Shown here: in pieces, positions 1 through 6,446 of the stretch | How the letters are laid out: each line of letters starts with the position of its first letter | How positions within the stretch are numbered: the stretch's first letter is position 1 | Assembly (NCBI GenBank): GCA_020852535.1 | Contig: JADZAO010000016.1 | Coordinates: 1-8,623, forward strand | Length of the DNA stretch: 8,623 nt | Direction of reading: 5' to 3' | DNA from: Paracoccaceae bacterium | GTDB lineage: Bacteria > Pseudomonadota > Alphaproteobacteria > Rhodobacterales > Rhodobacteraceae | Position numbers and translations under genes: made by a program | The notes under the pieces: model-generated | The model's input: only the letters and a program-made list of their open reading frames with translations | Databases searched by the model: none | What the model was told of the DNA's origin: nothing

Positions 1-603
1 AATCTGCGAAATAATCTGCTCGTTCAGTACCTTTTCATCAATAGACTTGACCATCTGAGTCGCGATATAGCCAGGGCAAATCGCGTTGACGGTGATACCC
101 ACACGCGCACCATCTTGCGCGAGAGCCTTAGTAAACCCCAAAACACCCGACTTAGCCGCCGAATAGTTAGCCTGTCCCGCCTGACCCTTCTGCCCGTTGA
201 TAGACGAGATATTAATCACCCGCCCAAACTTACGATCACGCATACCGCCCCACAAAGGACGGGTCATGTTAAACAGACCCGTCAGATTGGTATCAATAAC
301 CTCTTTCCACATCTGCGGTGTCATCTTATGAAACATCGCATCCCGCGTGATACCTGCGTTGTTAACCAGCACATCGACATGGCCGATCTCAGCCTCGACC
401 TTTGCGATCCCCGCTACACACTCATCATAATCAGCGACCGACCATTTGAAGGTCGGAATACCTGTTTCAGCCCTGAAGGCCGCAGCCGTTGCATCATTGC
501 CCGCATAATTCGCAGCAACCTTGTAACCTGCCGCCTTCAGTGCAACCGAAATCGCCGCGCCAATACCCCGCGAACCGCCTGTAACCAATGCCACCCGTGC
601 CAT
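1..603 (-). CDS. phaB: Acetoacetyl-CoA reductase PhaB (3' end beyond the left edge)
   Basis: This is a short-chain dehydrogenase/reductase that reduces acetoacetyl-CoA to (R)-3-hydroxybutyryl-CoA with NADPH, the second step of polyhydroxybutyrate synthesis in the cytoplasm. The 201 codons visible begin MARVALVTGGSRGIG, with the Rossmann TGGSRGIG motif at residues 8-15 and NNAG at 81-84. The segment NISSINGQKGQAGQANYSAAK (residues 131-151) carries the family's catalytic Ser134, Tyr147 and Lys151, and TVNAICPGYI follows at 171-180. PhaB proteins are usually about 240-246 residues, so roughly 40 C-terminal residues lie outside the window. The ATG at 603-601 is preceded by AGGGGAGAGAGA, a good ribosome-binding site. 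It lies 113 bp downstream of phaA on the same strand, the usual phaAB arrangement. FabG is the main alternative, but the GQKGQ-QANYSAAK segment and the phaA neighbour favour PhaB. Confidence 0.95.
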   Translation of the reverse strand, partial: MARVALVTGGSRGIGAAISVALKAAGYKVAANYAGNDATAAAFRAETGIPTFKWSVADYDECVAGIAKVEAEIGHVDVLVNNAGITRDAMFHKMTPQMWKEVIDTNLTGLFNMTRPLWGGMRDRKFGRVINISSINGQKGQAGQANYSAAKSGVLGFTKALAQDGARVGITVNAICPGYIATQMVKSIDEKVLNEQIISQI

Positions 604-643
604 TCTCTCTCCCCTGAACTATCAAAGCGCTTGGAATAATATT

Positions 644-658
644 TCATATATTATATGA
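644..658. repeat. AT-rich perfect inverted repeat in the phaA-phaB spacer
   Basis: The sequence is TCATATA-T-TATATGA, two 7-bp arms around one central base. On the minus strand it contains TATAAT (655 to 650), which could be a -10 element for phaB. No convincing -35 hexamer lies 16-18 bp further upstream. The repeat could be a regulator operator or a weak hairpin. The symmetry is directly visible, but the function is not. Confidence 0.45.
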
Positions 659-660
659 TA

Positions 661-679
661 ATCATAACAATATTATGAT
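661..679. repeat. Second AT-rich inverted repeat in the phaA-phaB spacer
   Basis: ATCATAA-CAATA-TTATGAT has two perfect 7-bp arms around a 5-nt centre, two bases away from the palindrome at 644-658. It is too AT-rich to be a good terminator and lacks a following T run on either strand. Two adjacent symmetric elements upstream of phaB suggest a protein-binding region, but this is inference. Confidence 0.4.
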
Positions 680-687
680 ACTTGTTT

Positions 688-710
688 GCATCTACGCACA
701 ATGCGCTTGC
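688..710. promoter_or_regulatory. GCA/TGC motif array after phaA (possible PhaR-type operator)
   Basis: Reading the plus strand, the order is GCA (688-690), 5 nt, GCA (696-698), 3 nt, TGC (702-704), 3 nt, TGC (708-710). The inner pair forms the perfect inverted repeat CGCA-CAA-TGCG (695-705). PhaR repressors of alphaproteobacterial PHB genes are reported to bind TGC-rich DNA, so this could be an operator acting on phaB. It could equally be a small RNA hairpin just after the phaA stop. Only the motif spacing is observed. Confidence 0.3.
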
Positions 711-716
711 AGAAAA

Positions 717-1892
717 TCAATTATGTTCCAGACACATAGCGACGCCCATACCACCACCAATACACAAAGTCGCAAGTCCCTTCTTCGCCCCGCAGCGCCT
801 CATTTCATACAAGAGTGTGTTCAAGATCCGTGCGCCCGAAGCACCGATCGGATGGCCAATGGCAATCGCACCACCGTTCACATTCACGATCGACGGGTCC
901 CAATCCATATCCTTATTCACGGCACAAGCCTGCGCGGCAAAAGCCTCATTTGCTTCCACAAGGTCAAGGTCGGCGACCTTCCAGCCCGCCTTCTTGAGCG
1001 CTTTACGACTTGCATGGGTCGGACCTACACCCATGATCGACGGATCAAGACCAACCGTAGCGTAAGAAGCGATTCGCGCCAACGGCACCAAACCACGACG
1101 CGCAGCCTCATCCGCCGACATCAGCAAAACCGCAGCCGCACCGTCGTTAATCCCCGATGCATTGGCCGCCGTGACCGAACCATCCTTGATAAAGGCAGGA
1201 GGCAATTTCTGAATCGATTCAATCGTGGCACCGTGGCGGATATATTCGTCAGCATCGACCACGATATCGCCTTCACGCGTCTTAACAACAAAAGGAACAA
1301 TCTCGTCCTTGAATTTACCCGCCTTCTGCGCAGCTTCAGCCTTCTGCTGACTTTTCAGCGCGAATTCATCCTGCATATCCCGCGATATTTTCCATAGGTT
1401 GGCCACATTCTCGGCAGTCTGGCCCATGTGATAACCGTTAAAAGCATCCCACAGCCCGTCACGGATCATCGAATCGATAAAGCTTAAATCGCCCATCTTC
1501 TGACCTGCCCGCAAATACGCGACATGAGGCGACAACGACATATTTTCCTGCCCGCCCGCGACGATGATCTTGGCATCACCCAGTTGCACATGCTGCGCAG
1601 CCAGTGCCACCGCCCGAAGGCCCGATCCACACACTTGGTTCAATGACCACGCGCTAGCTTCTTTCGGCAAACCAGCCTTGATATGGGCCTGACGGGCAGG
1701 ATTCTGACCCTGACCCGCAGTCAAGACCTGACCAAGAATCGTCTCTTCAACTTCCACCTTGTCCACAGCAGCACGAGCCACCACGGCTTCAATCACCGCA
1801 GCACCCAAATCATGCGCCGGAGTCCTTGCAAAAGACCCGTTAAAGCTGCCGACCGCTGTGCGCACCGCAGAAACGATTACTACATTAGTCAT
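717..1892 (-). CDS. phaA: Acetyl-CoA C-acetyltransferase (biosynthetic thiolase) PhaA
   Basis: This cytoplasmic thiolase condenses two acetyl-CoA into acetoacetyl-CoA, which PhaB then reduces on the way to polyhydroxybutyrate. The 391-residue product matches the usual thiolase length of about 390-393. The nucleophile is Cys88 in SLNQVCGSGL, the active-site histidine is His347 in GGAIAIGHPIGASG (340-353), and the second catalytic cysteine is Cys377 in LCIGGGMG. The N-terminal part NVVIVSAVRTAVGSF and the VEANEAFAAQ segment (312-321) are also typical. I chose the ATG at 1892, giving MTNVVIVSAVRTA, because it matches the family start. An in-frame GTG at 1919 would add nine untypical residues. 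A GGGAGAGAAG tract lies upstream of 1892, with about 12 nt between its GGAGAG and the ATG, which is somewhat long. The gene ends in TGA at 719-717, and phaB follows after 113 bp. The two genes are probably co-regulated, although the spacer may carry its own signals. Confidence 0.97.
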   Translation of the reverse strand: MTNVVIVSAVRTAVGSFNGSFARTPAHDLGAAVIEAVVARAAVDKVEVEETILGQVLTAGQGQNPARQAHIKAGLPKEASAWSLNQVCGSGLRAVALAAQHVQLGDAKIIVAGGQENMSLSPHVAYLRAGQKMGDLSFIDSMIRDGLWDAFNGYHMGQTAENVANLWKISRDMQDEFALKSQQKAEAAQKAGKFKDEIVPFVVKTREGDIVVDADEYIRHGATIESIQKLPPAFIKDGSVTAANASGINDGAAAVLLMSADEAARRGLVPLARIASYATVGLDPSIMGVGPTHASRKALKKAGWKVADLDLVEANEAFAAQACAVNKDMDWDPSIVNVNGGAIAIGHPIGASGARILNTLLYEMRRCGAKKGLATLCIGGGMGVAMCLEHN

Positions 1893-2396
1893 TTTATCAA
1901 TCTTCTCTCCCGTAATCACTGGTACAAGACAGGATTACGTCACTTTGTAACATGGCTAGACGCACGGCTTACCAAACACAACGAGACTCTTCCGCAAGTC
2001 ACCTTGACACGGCACAATCAGCTCCAACTCAGCCATAACAGCCTCAAAACCAGTGACCATGCTATCCGACCGCTAATAGCAATCACATCATCCGTATCAA
2101 CATAGCCGCAGAAACCACTAGTCAAACTATTCTTGAACTACTGCACAAGTCCCACAACATCGAGGACAAAGAAACCTTCATCAAACGCCTTATCGCCTAA
2201 ACCTTACTTCCCAAGGCGAGCAATTTTGTCCACGACAGAAAACCACATCAAATCACCCGCCTCATTCAAGAAACACTTAGCCAGCAGCCCCCGCTTGATG
2301 CCACCGCGCTGATACTGTCGTTCTTCCTTAAGCCAAGCACTGAACATACCCCTTGCATACAACCCATCCCACAGCCATGCAGACAGAGTGACACAG
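1893..2396. other. Divergent spacer between phaA and rsgA
   Basis: About 500 bp lie between two divergent genes, and I cannot assign a confident gene here. Two reading frames look partly coding. One is a minus-strand frame ending in TAA at 2206-2204 (listed separately). The other is a plus-strand frame open from 2057 to the TAA at 2198-2200, ending ...ETFIKRLIA, with no ATG, GTG or TTG start. A short plus-strand frame from ATG 1952 to TAA 2036-2038 (28 codons) and a minus-strand one from ATG 2060 to TAG 1956 (34 codons) look like nothing known. A 6-bp inverted repeat (TCGCCT 2193-2198 / AGGCGA 2214-2219) lacks a T run. The phaA and rsgA promoters should lie here, but I see no clear -35/-10 pair. 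A phaR gene, sometimes near phaAB, is not present. Confidence 0.6.
2204..2347 (-). CDS. Possible small hypothetical protein (47 codons)
   Basis: The ATG at 2347 opens a frame reading MFSAWLKEERQYQRGGIK and ending ...VVDKIARLGK at TAA 2206-2204. The product is basic, with an amphipathic look, and includes the segment NEAGDLMWFSVVDKI. I do not recognise a family. AAGGGG lies almost directly before the ATG, which is too close for a normal ribosome-binding site. A TTG at 2359 (after GGGATGGG) would add four residues. The frame stays open upstream through the rsgA start on the opposite strand, but that part reads as an rsgA shadow. It could be a real small gene read divergently from rsgA, the conserved end of a decayed gene, or chance. 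The amino-acid composition favours coding, but the evidence is thin. Confidence 0.3.
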   Translation of the reverse strand: MFSAWLKEERQYQRGGIKRGLLAKCFLNEAGDLMWFSVVDKIARLGK

Positions 2397-3410
2397 ATGG
2401 ATAATCCCTCGCTCGCCGCTCTCGGCTGGTCGGCATTCTTTGCCGACCAAACCAGTTCTGATGACACGCTTGTCCCCGCCCGCATCGCAACCGTCCACCG
2501 CACCCACATGTCCGCCTTAACAGTGACGGGCACCGTACAGCTGTCACCTCCCCTCAAACTGAAAACGACCGATTATACCGTGGGAGATTGGGTGCTGATC
2601 GAAGCCGATAAGCACCTCGTCATCCGCCGCCTCGAACGCCGTAGCCTGTTGCAACGCCAAACTGAAAACACAAAATTCCCGCAGCTCATCGCCGCCAACA
2701 TCAACACACTCTTAATCGTCACTTCCTGCAACAAAGACTTTAATCTCGCCCGCCTCGAACGCTACCTCGCCCTCTGCAACGAGGCCAAAACCACTCCCGT
2801 CATTGTGCTAACCAAGGCTGACCAAACCGACGACCCCGCCCACTTCCGACAACAGGCCGCCAACCTCCAGCGCGACCTATCAGTCGTCAGCCTAAACGCA
2901 AAATCCCCCGATGCCAGTACAGTGCTAACCCCGTGGTGTGGTCCGGGTGAAACGGTGGCGCTGATCGGATCGTCTGGCGTAGGAAAATCCACCCTTCTAA
3001 ACACCCTCACTGGCCTCAACGGAAAAACAGCCCAAGCCACGGGCGTCATTCGCGAAGCTGATGACAAAGGCCGCCACACCACCACCGCCCGCTCGCTTCA
3101 CCGCATCACCAGCGGCGGCTGGTGTATCGACACGCCGGGCATACGCACCCTGCACATCAGCGATATGACCGTAGGTCTTGATGTCCTTTTTGCCGAAATC
3201 GTCAAACTCACCCCCGACTGCCGATTCCGAGATTGCACCCATGCCCACGAACCGGGCTGCACAGTGCTAGCCGCTGTAAAGGCAGGCACGCTCGATCCCG
3301 CCCGCCTTGAGCGCTGGCGTAAACTGTCTAACGAAAACCGCAACAACACCCCCATCCTAACCGGCCCACGCGGCAACAAAATCAATCCCTCCCACCGCGA
3401 CCGCCGCTGA
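2397..3410 (+). CDS. rsgA: Ribosome small-subunit-dependent GTPase RsgA (YjeQ/EngC)
   Basis: RsgA is a circularly permuted GTPase that acts late in 30S subunit maturation and is stimulated by the 30S particle. Counting from the GTG at 2388 (340 codons), an N-terminal OB-fold-like domain covers roughly residues 30-90. The permuted G domain has G4 TKAD at 142-145 before the P loop GSSGVGKST at 194-202. The switch segment GRHTTT is at 228-233 and the G3 motif DTPGIR at 248-253. The C-terminal zinc knuckle is CRFRDCTHAHEPGC, with ligands Cys278, Cys283, His285 and Cys291. The length suits the family. The start is uncertain. ATG at 2397 gives MDNPSLAALGW, close to related N termini, with weak CAGAG upstream. 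GTG at 2388 adds three residues. Neither has a strong ribosome-binding site. The gene is divergent from phaA and apparently monocistronic, with no convincing terminator in the following 190 bp. Confidence 0.96.
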   Translation: MDNPSLAALGWSAFFADQTSSDDTLVPARIATVHRTHMSALTVTGTVQLSPPLKLKTTDYTVGDWVLIEADKHLVIRRLERRSLLQRQTENTKFPQLIAANINTLLIVTSCNKDFNLARLERYLALCNEAKTTPVIVLTKADQTDDPAHFRQQAANLQRDLSVVSLNAKSPDASTVLTPWCGPGETVALIGSSGVGKSTLLNTLTGLNGKTAQATGVIREADDKGRHTTTARSLHRITSGGWCIDTPGIRTLHISDMTVGLDVLFAEIVKLTPDCRFRDCTHAHEPGCTVLAAVKAGTLDPARLERWRKLSNENRNNTPILTGPRGNKINPSHRDRR

Positions 3411-3696
3411 AAAGAACCAGAAATATTCCCAGATATTCTTTCAAATTACTTTCCGTCTTTACGCAAACACCACAGTCTCAGAAGTCAACATAACCGCTGT
3501 CATTCCGACCAAACTAATCAACCCGATGTAATTATTGTTCACCGAATCAAAACCTCACCTTAGGTAAAGACCAAGACAATATCTGCAATTACCGCAGGAT
3601 CAGATGCAAAAGCACATACGATCTGTCATCCATCAAATCCAACAGATGACAACGACAATCACTTCACTCAAAATGAAAAGTTTCGTACACAACAGT

Positions 3697-4776
3697 ATGC
3701 GATCATCTTTGACTGAAATCTACGAAGCCCGCATCGCGGCCGGAACCCTCCGCGCCGACCCAGCCCAACGTAGCATCCTATCAGAAATGGAATCGCTCCG
3801 CACATGGCTCGAAGCCAACGCCACTCACCGCAGCGGCCTCTTGGCCAGTCTCTTCGCCAAATCCGTCACACCTCCCCCCAGCATCTACCTCTGGGGTGAC
3901 GTTGGTCGCGGAAAATCAATGATCATGGAGCTTTTTACCGAGGCCGTAAACATAAGCTCCAAACGCCGCGTCCATTTCCACGCCTTCATGCAATCAGTCC
4001 ATCACGGCATGTTTGAGGCCCGCAAAGTCGGCACCGAAGACCCCCTCACCCCCGTAGCAGAGGAAATCATCAACAACACCCGTCTCCTTGCCTTCGACGA
4101 AATGCAGATCACCGACATCACCGATGCAATGGTCGTAGGTCGTCTGTTCGACAAAATCCTTACCGCAGGGGTAATTATCGTCACCACTTCAAATCGCTCT
4201 CCAACTGACCTCTACAAGAATGGCCTCAACCATGCGCTCTTCTTACCCTTCATTGAGCTTCTCGAAACCAGATTCATGGTACGCGAAATCGTCAGTCCGA
4301 CCGATTATCGCCAACATCGCCTGTCAGGCCAACAGGTCTATTTCTACCCCGCAGACCAGGTCTCGACACAAATCGAGGCCATATGGACCGACCTGACAGG
4401 CGGCACCAAAGATGAACCACTAAACCTACCAGTCAACGGCCACACCGTCACCGTGCCGCGCTTTATCAACGGCATAGGCCGCGCCAGCTTCTGGGAACTC
4501 TGCGCTCGCCCATTAGGCCCCGGCGACTATCTCGCCATCGCCGCCAACATCCGCGTAATGATCCTTGAAGATATCCCACTGCTTTCTGCCTCAAATTACA
4601 ATGAGGCCAAACGCTTCATCACCTTAATCGACGCGCTTTACGAGGCAAAAATCCAGCTCATCTGTTCGGCCGCCGATATCCCCGAACGACTCTACCTCGA
4701 AGGTGCCGGAGCATTCGAGTTTAAACGCACCGCCTCCCGCCTACGTGAAATGCAAAGCGCAAGTTGGGCTACATAG
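3697..4776 (+). CDS. zapE: AFG1/ZapE-family ATPase (cell division protein ZapE)
   Basis: This is a P-loop ATPase of the AFG1/LACE1 family. The E. coli member, ZapE, is reported to associate with the division ring and affect FtsZ bundles, and mitochondrial Afg1 acts in protein quality control. Counting from the farther upstream ATG at 3604, Walker A is GDVGRGKS at 98-105, followed by KRRVHFHAFM (120-129). Walker B is LLAFDEMQITDITDAM (161-176), and sensor-1 Asn197 lies in TTSNRSPTDLYKNGLNHALF. The C-terminal segment NEAKRFITLIDALYEAKIQL (333-352) is also family-typical. I chose ATG 3697 (359 codons, MRSSLTEIYEARIAAGTLRADPAQ) because the conserved family N terminus begins there. ATG 3604 has AGGA four bases upstream and would add 31 residues of atypical composition, and ATGs at 3646 and 3673 are also in frame. 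The preceding 3411-3696 contains no recognisable gene. The gene converges on trhO with a 44-bp gap. Confidence 0.93.
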   Translation: MRSSLTEIYEARIAAGTLRADPAQRSILSEMESLRTWLEANATHRSGLLASLFAKSVTPPPSIYLWGDVGRGKSMIMELFTEAVNISSKRRVHFHAFMQSVHHGMFEARKVGTEDPLTPVAEEIINNTRLLAFDEMQITDITDAMVVGRLFDKILTAGVIIVTTSNRSPTDLYKNGLNHALFLPFIELLETRFMVREIVSPTDYRQHRLSGQQVYFYPADQVSTQIEAIWTDLTGGTKDEPLNLPVNGHTVTVPRFINGIGRASFWELCARPLGPGDYLAIAANIRVMILEDIPLLSASNYNEAKRFITLIDALYEAKIQLICSAADIPERLYLEGAGAFEFKRTASRLREMQSASWAT

Positions 4777-4820
4777 ATTTTTCCGCAAAGCATGTAAATC
4801 GATTGTGAATCCAAGCACGT

Positions 4821-5723
4821 TTACACGCCCAAATGCCGCTTGCCACGCGCACGGGCCAATTCCATCTGCTTCTGCCGCTCGCGAAAACGCTCGCGATCTG
4901 CTTCGCTATATTCGTCAACGCAGGCCATACAACGCACACCTTCCTCAAACATAGGATGCGCACGCCCTTCTAACGAGACCGGACGACGGCACGCTCCACA
5001 AGAGGACATCTGACCCGGCAACAGCCCATGCCCGACGGACACACGCTGGTCAAAAACAAAACATTCGCCTTGCCAAAGTGACTTCTCTTCCGGCACCTCT
5101 TCCAAATATTTCAAGATACCACCCTTCAGGTGGAAAACCTCATTCACCCCCTGCTGAATCAACCAATTCGTCGATTTCTCACAGCGAATGCCACCCGTAC
5201 AAAACATAGCAATACGCTTGTTAGAGAAACGATCGCGATTCGCCTCCCACCACGCCGGAAACTCTCCAAATGCCCGCGTACCCGGATCAACCGCACCCTG
5301 AAAAGTACCTATGGCAACCTCGTAATCATTCCGCGTATCAATCACCGCCACATCCGGCGCGCTTATCAGATCATTCCACTCGGCTGCTTGCACGTAATGG
5401 CCCACAGTGGCCTTAGGATCCACATTAGGTTGCCCCATCTTCACGATCTCACGCTTGAGGCGTACCTTCATCTTGCCAAAGGGCATCCGATCCGCAAAAC
5501 TTTCTTTCCACTCCAATTCAGCACAACCGGGTAATCCCCGCACATGGGCCAGCACGACATCTATCCCCGCACGATCCCCTGCAATCGTCCCGTTGATACC
5601 CTCGCCTGCCAACAGCAACGATCCTTTCACGCCGTAACTCTGGCACAACTCCAAGAGCGGCTCCCGCAAAGCGGCATAGTCAGCAAAACGAGAAAAATGA
5701 TAAAGTGCAGCTATCGTAATCAT
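4821..5723 (-). CDS. trhO: tRNA uridine-34 hydroxylase TrhO (rhodanese-domain, YceA family)
   Basis: TrhO carries out oxygen-dependent 5-hydroxylation of uridine 34 in tRNA anticodons, the first step towards cmo5U/mcmo5U-type wobble modifications. Counting from the GTG at 5738 (305 codons), the N-terminal domain ALYHFSRFADYAALREPL leads to GSLLLAGEGINGTIAG (39-54). The rhodanese domain starts near VAVIDTRNDYEVAIGTF (130-146) and carries the catalytic loop CTGGIRCEKS, with Cys180 and Cys186. The C-terminal tail has two CxxC pairs, Cys247/Cys250 and Cys270/Cys273, which probably bind a metal. A basic, charged C terminus rich in Arg and Lys follows. I preferred ATG 5723 (MITIAALYHF, 300 codons) because it fits the family start. 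The GTG at 5738 directly abuts an AAGGGG tract, which is too close to serve it but somewhat far (14 nt) from the ATG. The gene is divergent from pncA and convergent with zapE. Older names are YceA or 'rhodanese-related sulfurtransferase'. Confidence 0.94.
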   Translation of the reverse strand: MITIAALYHFSRFADYAALREPLLELCQSYGVKGSLLLAGEGINGTIAGDRAGIDVVLAHVRGLPGCAELEWKESFADRMPFGKMKVRLKREIVKMGQPNVDPKATVGHYVQAAEWNDLISAPDVAVIDTRNDYEVAIGTFQGAVDPGTRAFGEFPAWWEANRDRFSNKRIAMFCTGGIRCEKSTNWLIQQGVNEVFHLKGGILKYLEEVPEEKSLWQGECFVFDQRVSVGHGLLPGQMSSCGACRRPVSLEGRAHPMFEEGVRCMACVDEYSEADRERFRERQKQMELARARGKRHLGV

Positions 5724-5777
5724 ATCGACGAAATGCACCCCTTCACAGCTAACTTCAAGTCTACAACCCGCAAAGCA

Positions 5778-5806
5778 TTGACGCGGAGGCTAACGTTTCC
5801 TAGGCA
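5778..5806 (+). promoter_or_regulatory. Weak candidate promoter for pncA-pncB
   Basis: TTGACG (5778-5783) is followed, after 17 bp, by TAGGCA (5801-5806), about 30 bp before the pncA ATG. The -35 is close to the consensus TTGACA, but the -10 matches TATAAT poorly. It is the best-spaced -35/-10 pair I found in the trhO-pncA divergent spacer and would drive the pncAB pair. No operator for a known NAD-pathway repressor is evident. Confidence 0.25.
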
Positions 5807-5836
5807 AGAGCAACACCTCAAGTAAAGATCTTCTAT

Positions 5837-6445
5837 ATGCGCTCCACAACCGAAGCTTTGATCGTGATCGACGTGCAGAACGATTTCTGCCCCGGCGGCG
5901 CTTTAGCCGTACCAGATGGGAACAGCATAATCCCCGGCATCAACGCACTGATGGACAAATTTTCAATCGTAATCCTCACACAAGATTGGCACCCCTCCAC
6001 CCATGCCAGCTTCGCTGCCAACCACACAGGCGCAATACCTTTCTCGCTAATTGAAATGCCCTACGGCCCGCAGGTACTCTGGCCCACCCATTGCGTCATG
6101 GGCACAAACGGAGCCACCTTTCACCCCGCCCTAAATACCAACCCCGCCCAACTCATCATCCGCAAAGGCTTCCGCCAAGAAATAGACAGCTACTCGGCCT
6201 TCTTCGAAAACGACCACAAAACCCCCACCGGCCTCGAAGGCTACCTGCGCGCACGCGACGTAACCAGCGTCACTTTAGTCGGCCTCGCCACCGATTACTG
6301 CGTCGCCTATTCCGCCCTCGACGCCGCATCCCTCGGCTTTCAGTCCACCGTGCTGATGAACGCCTGCCGGGCCATCGACCTAAACGGATCTCTGGCAACA
6401 ACCATAGAAAAACTACGCGCCGCAGGCGTCATCCTTGGACACTAA
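5837..6445 (+). CDS. pncA: Nicotinamidase PncA
   Basis: PncA hydrolyses nicotinamide to nicotinate and ammonia in NAD salvage, in the cytoplasm. The 202-residue protein has the isochorismatase-like hydrolase fold. The catalytic Asp12 lies in VIDVQNDFCPGGAL, Lys110 in LIIRKGF, and the nucleophile Cys155 in GLATDYCVAYSALDA. The metal-site residues Asp50, His52 and His56 lie in TQDWHPSTHASF, and the fourth is His85 in WPTHCV. All expected catalytic and metal residues are present, and the length is normal. The ATG at 5837 gives the family-typical start (STTEALIVIDVQNDF), but there is no strong ribosome-binding site in AAGTAAAGATCTTCTAT. pncB begins one base after its TAA, so PncA's product is the substrate of the next enzyme in the same transcript. 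Confidence 0.96.
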   Translation: MRSTTEALIVIDVQNDFCPGGALAVPDGNSIIPGINALMDKFSIVILTQDWHPSTHASFAANHTGAIPFSLIEMPYGPQVLWPTHCVMGTNGATFHPALNTNPAQLIIRKGFRQEIDSYSAFFENDHKTPTGLEGYLRARDVTSVTLVGLATDYCVAYSALDAASLGFQSTVLMNACRAIDLNGSLATTIEKLRAAGVILGH

Positions 6446-6446
6446 C

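Noticed and set aside
115..1397. Plus-strand reading frames over phaA and phaB (e.g. 115-639, 675-1397)
   Set aside because: They are antisense shadows of two clearly recognised minus-strand enzymes, and their products are Arg/His/Thr-rich with no family resemblance.
717..1919. Longer phaA starting at GTG 1919
   Set aside because: It adds nine residues not found in thiolases and would swallow the GGGAGAG ribosome-binding tract. ATG 1892 matches the family.
3420..3436. AATAT/ATATT inverted repeat after rsgA as a terminator
   Set aside because: A 5-bp AT-only stem is too weak and has no T tract.
4793..4825. TGTAAA...TTTACA inverted repeat in the zapE-trhO convergent gap as a shared terminator
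   Set aside because: Only 6 bp, AT-rich, with a 21-nt loop and no adjacent T run. It also overlaps the trhO stop codon.
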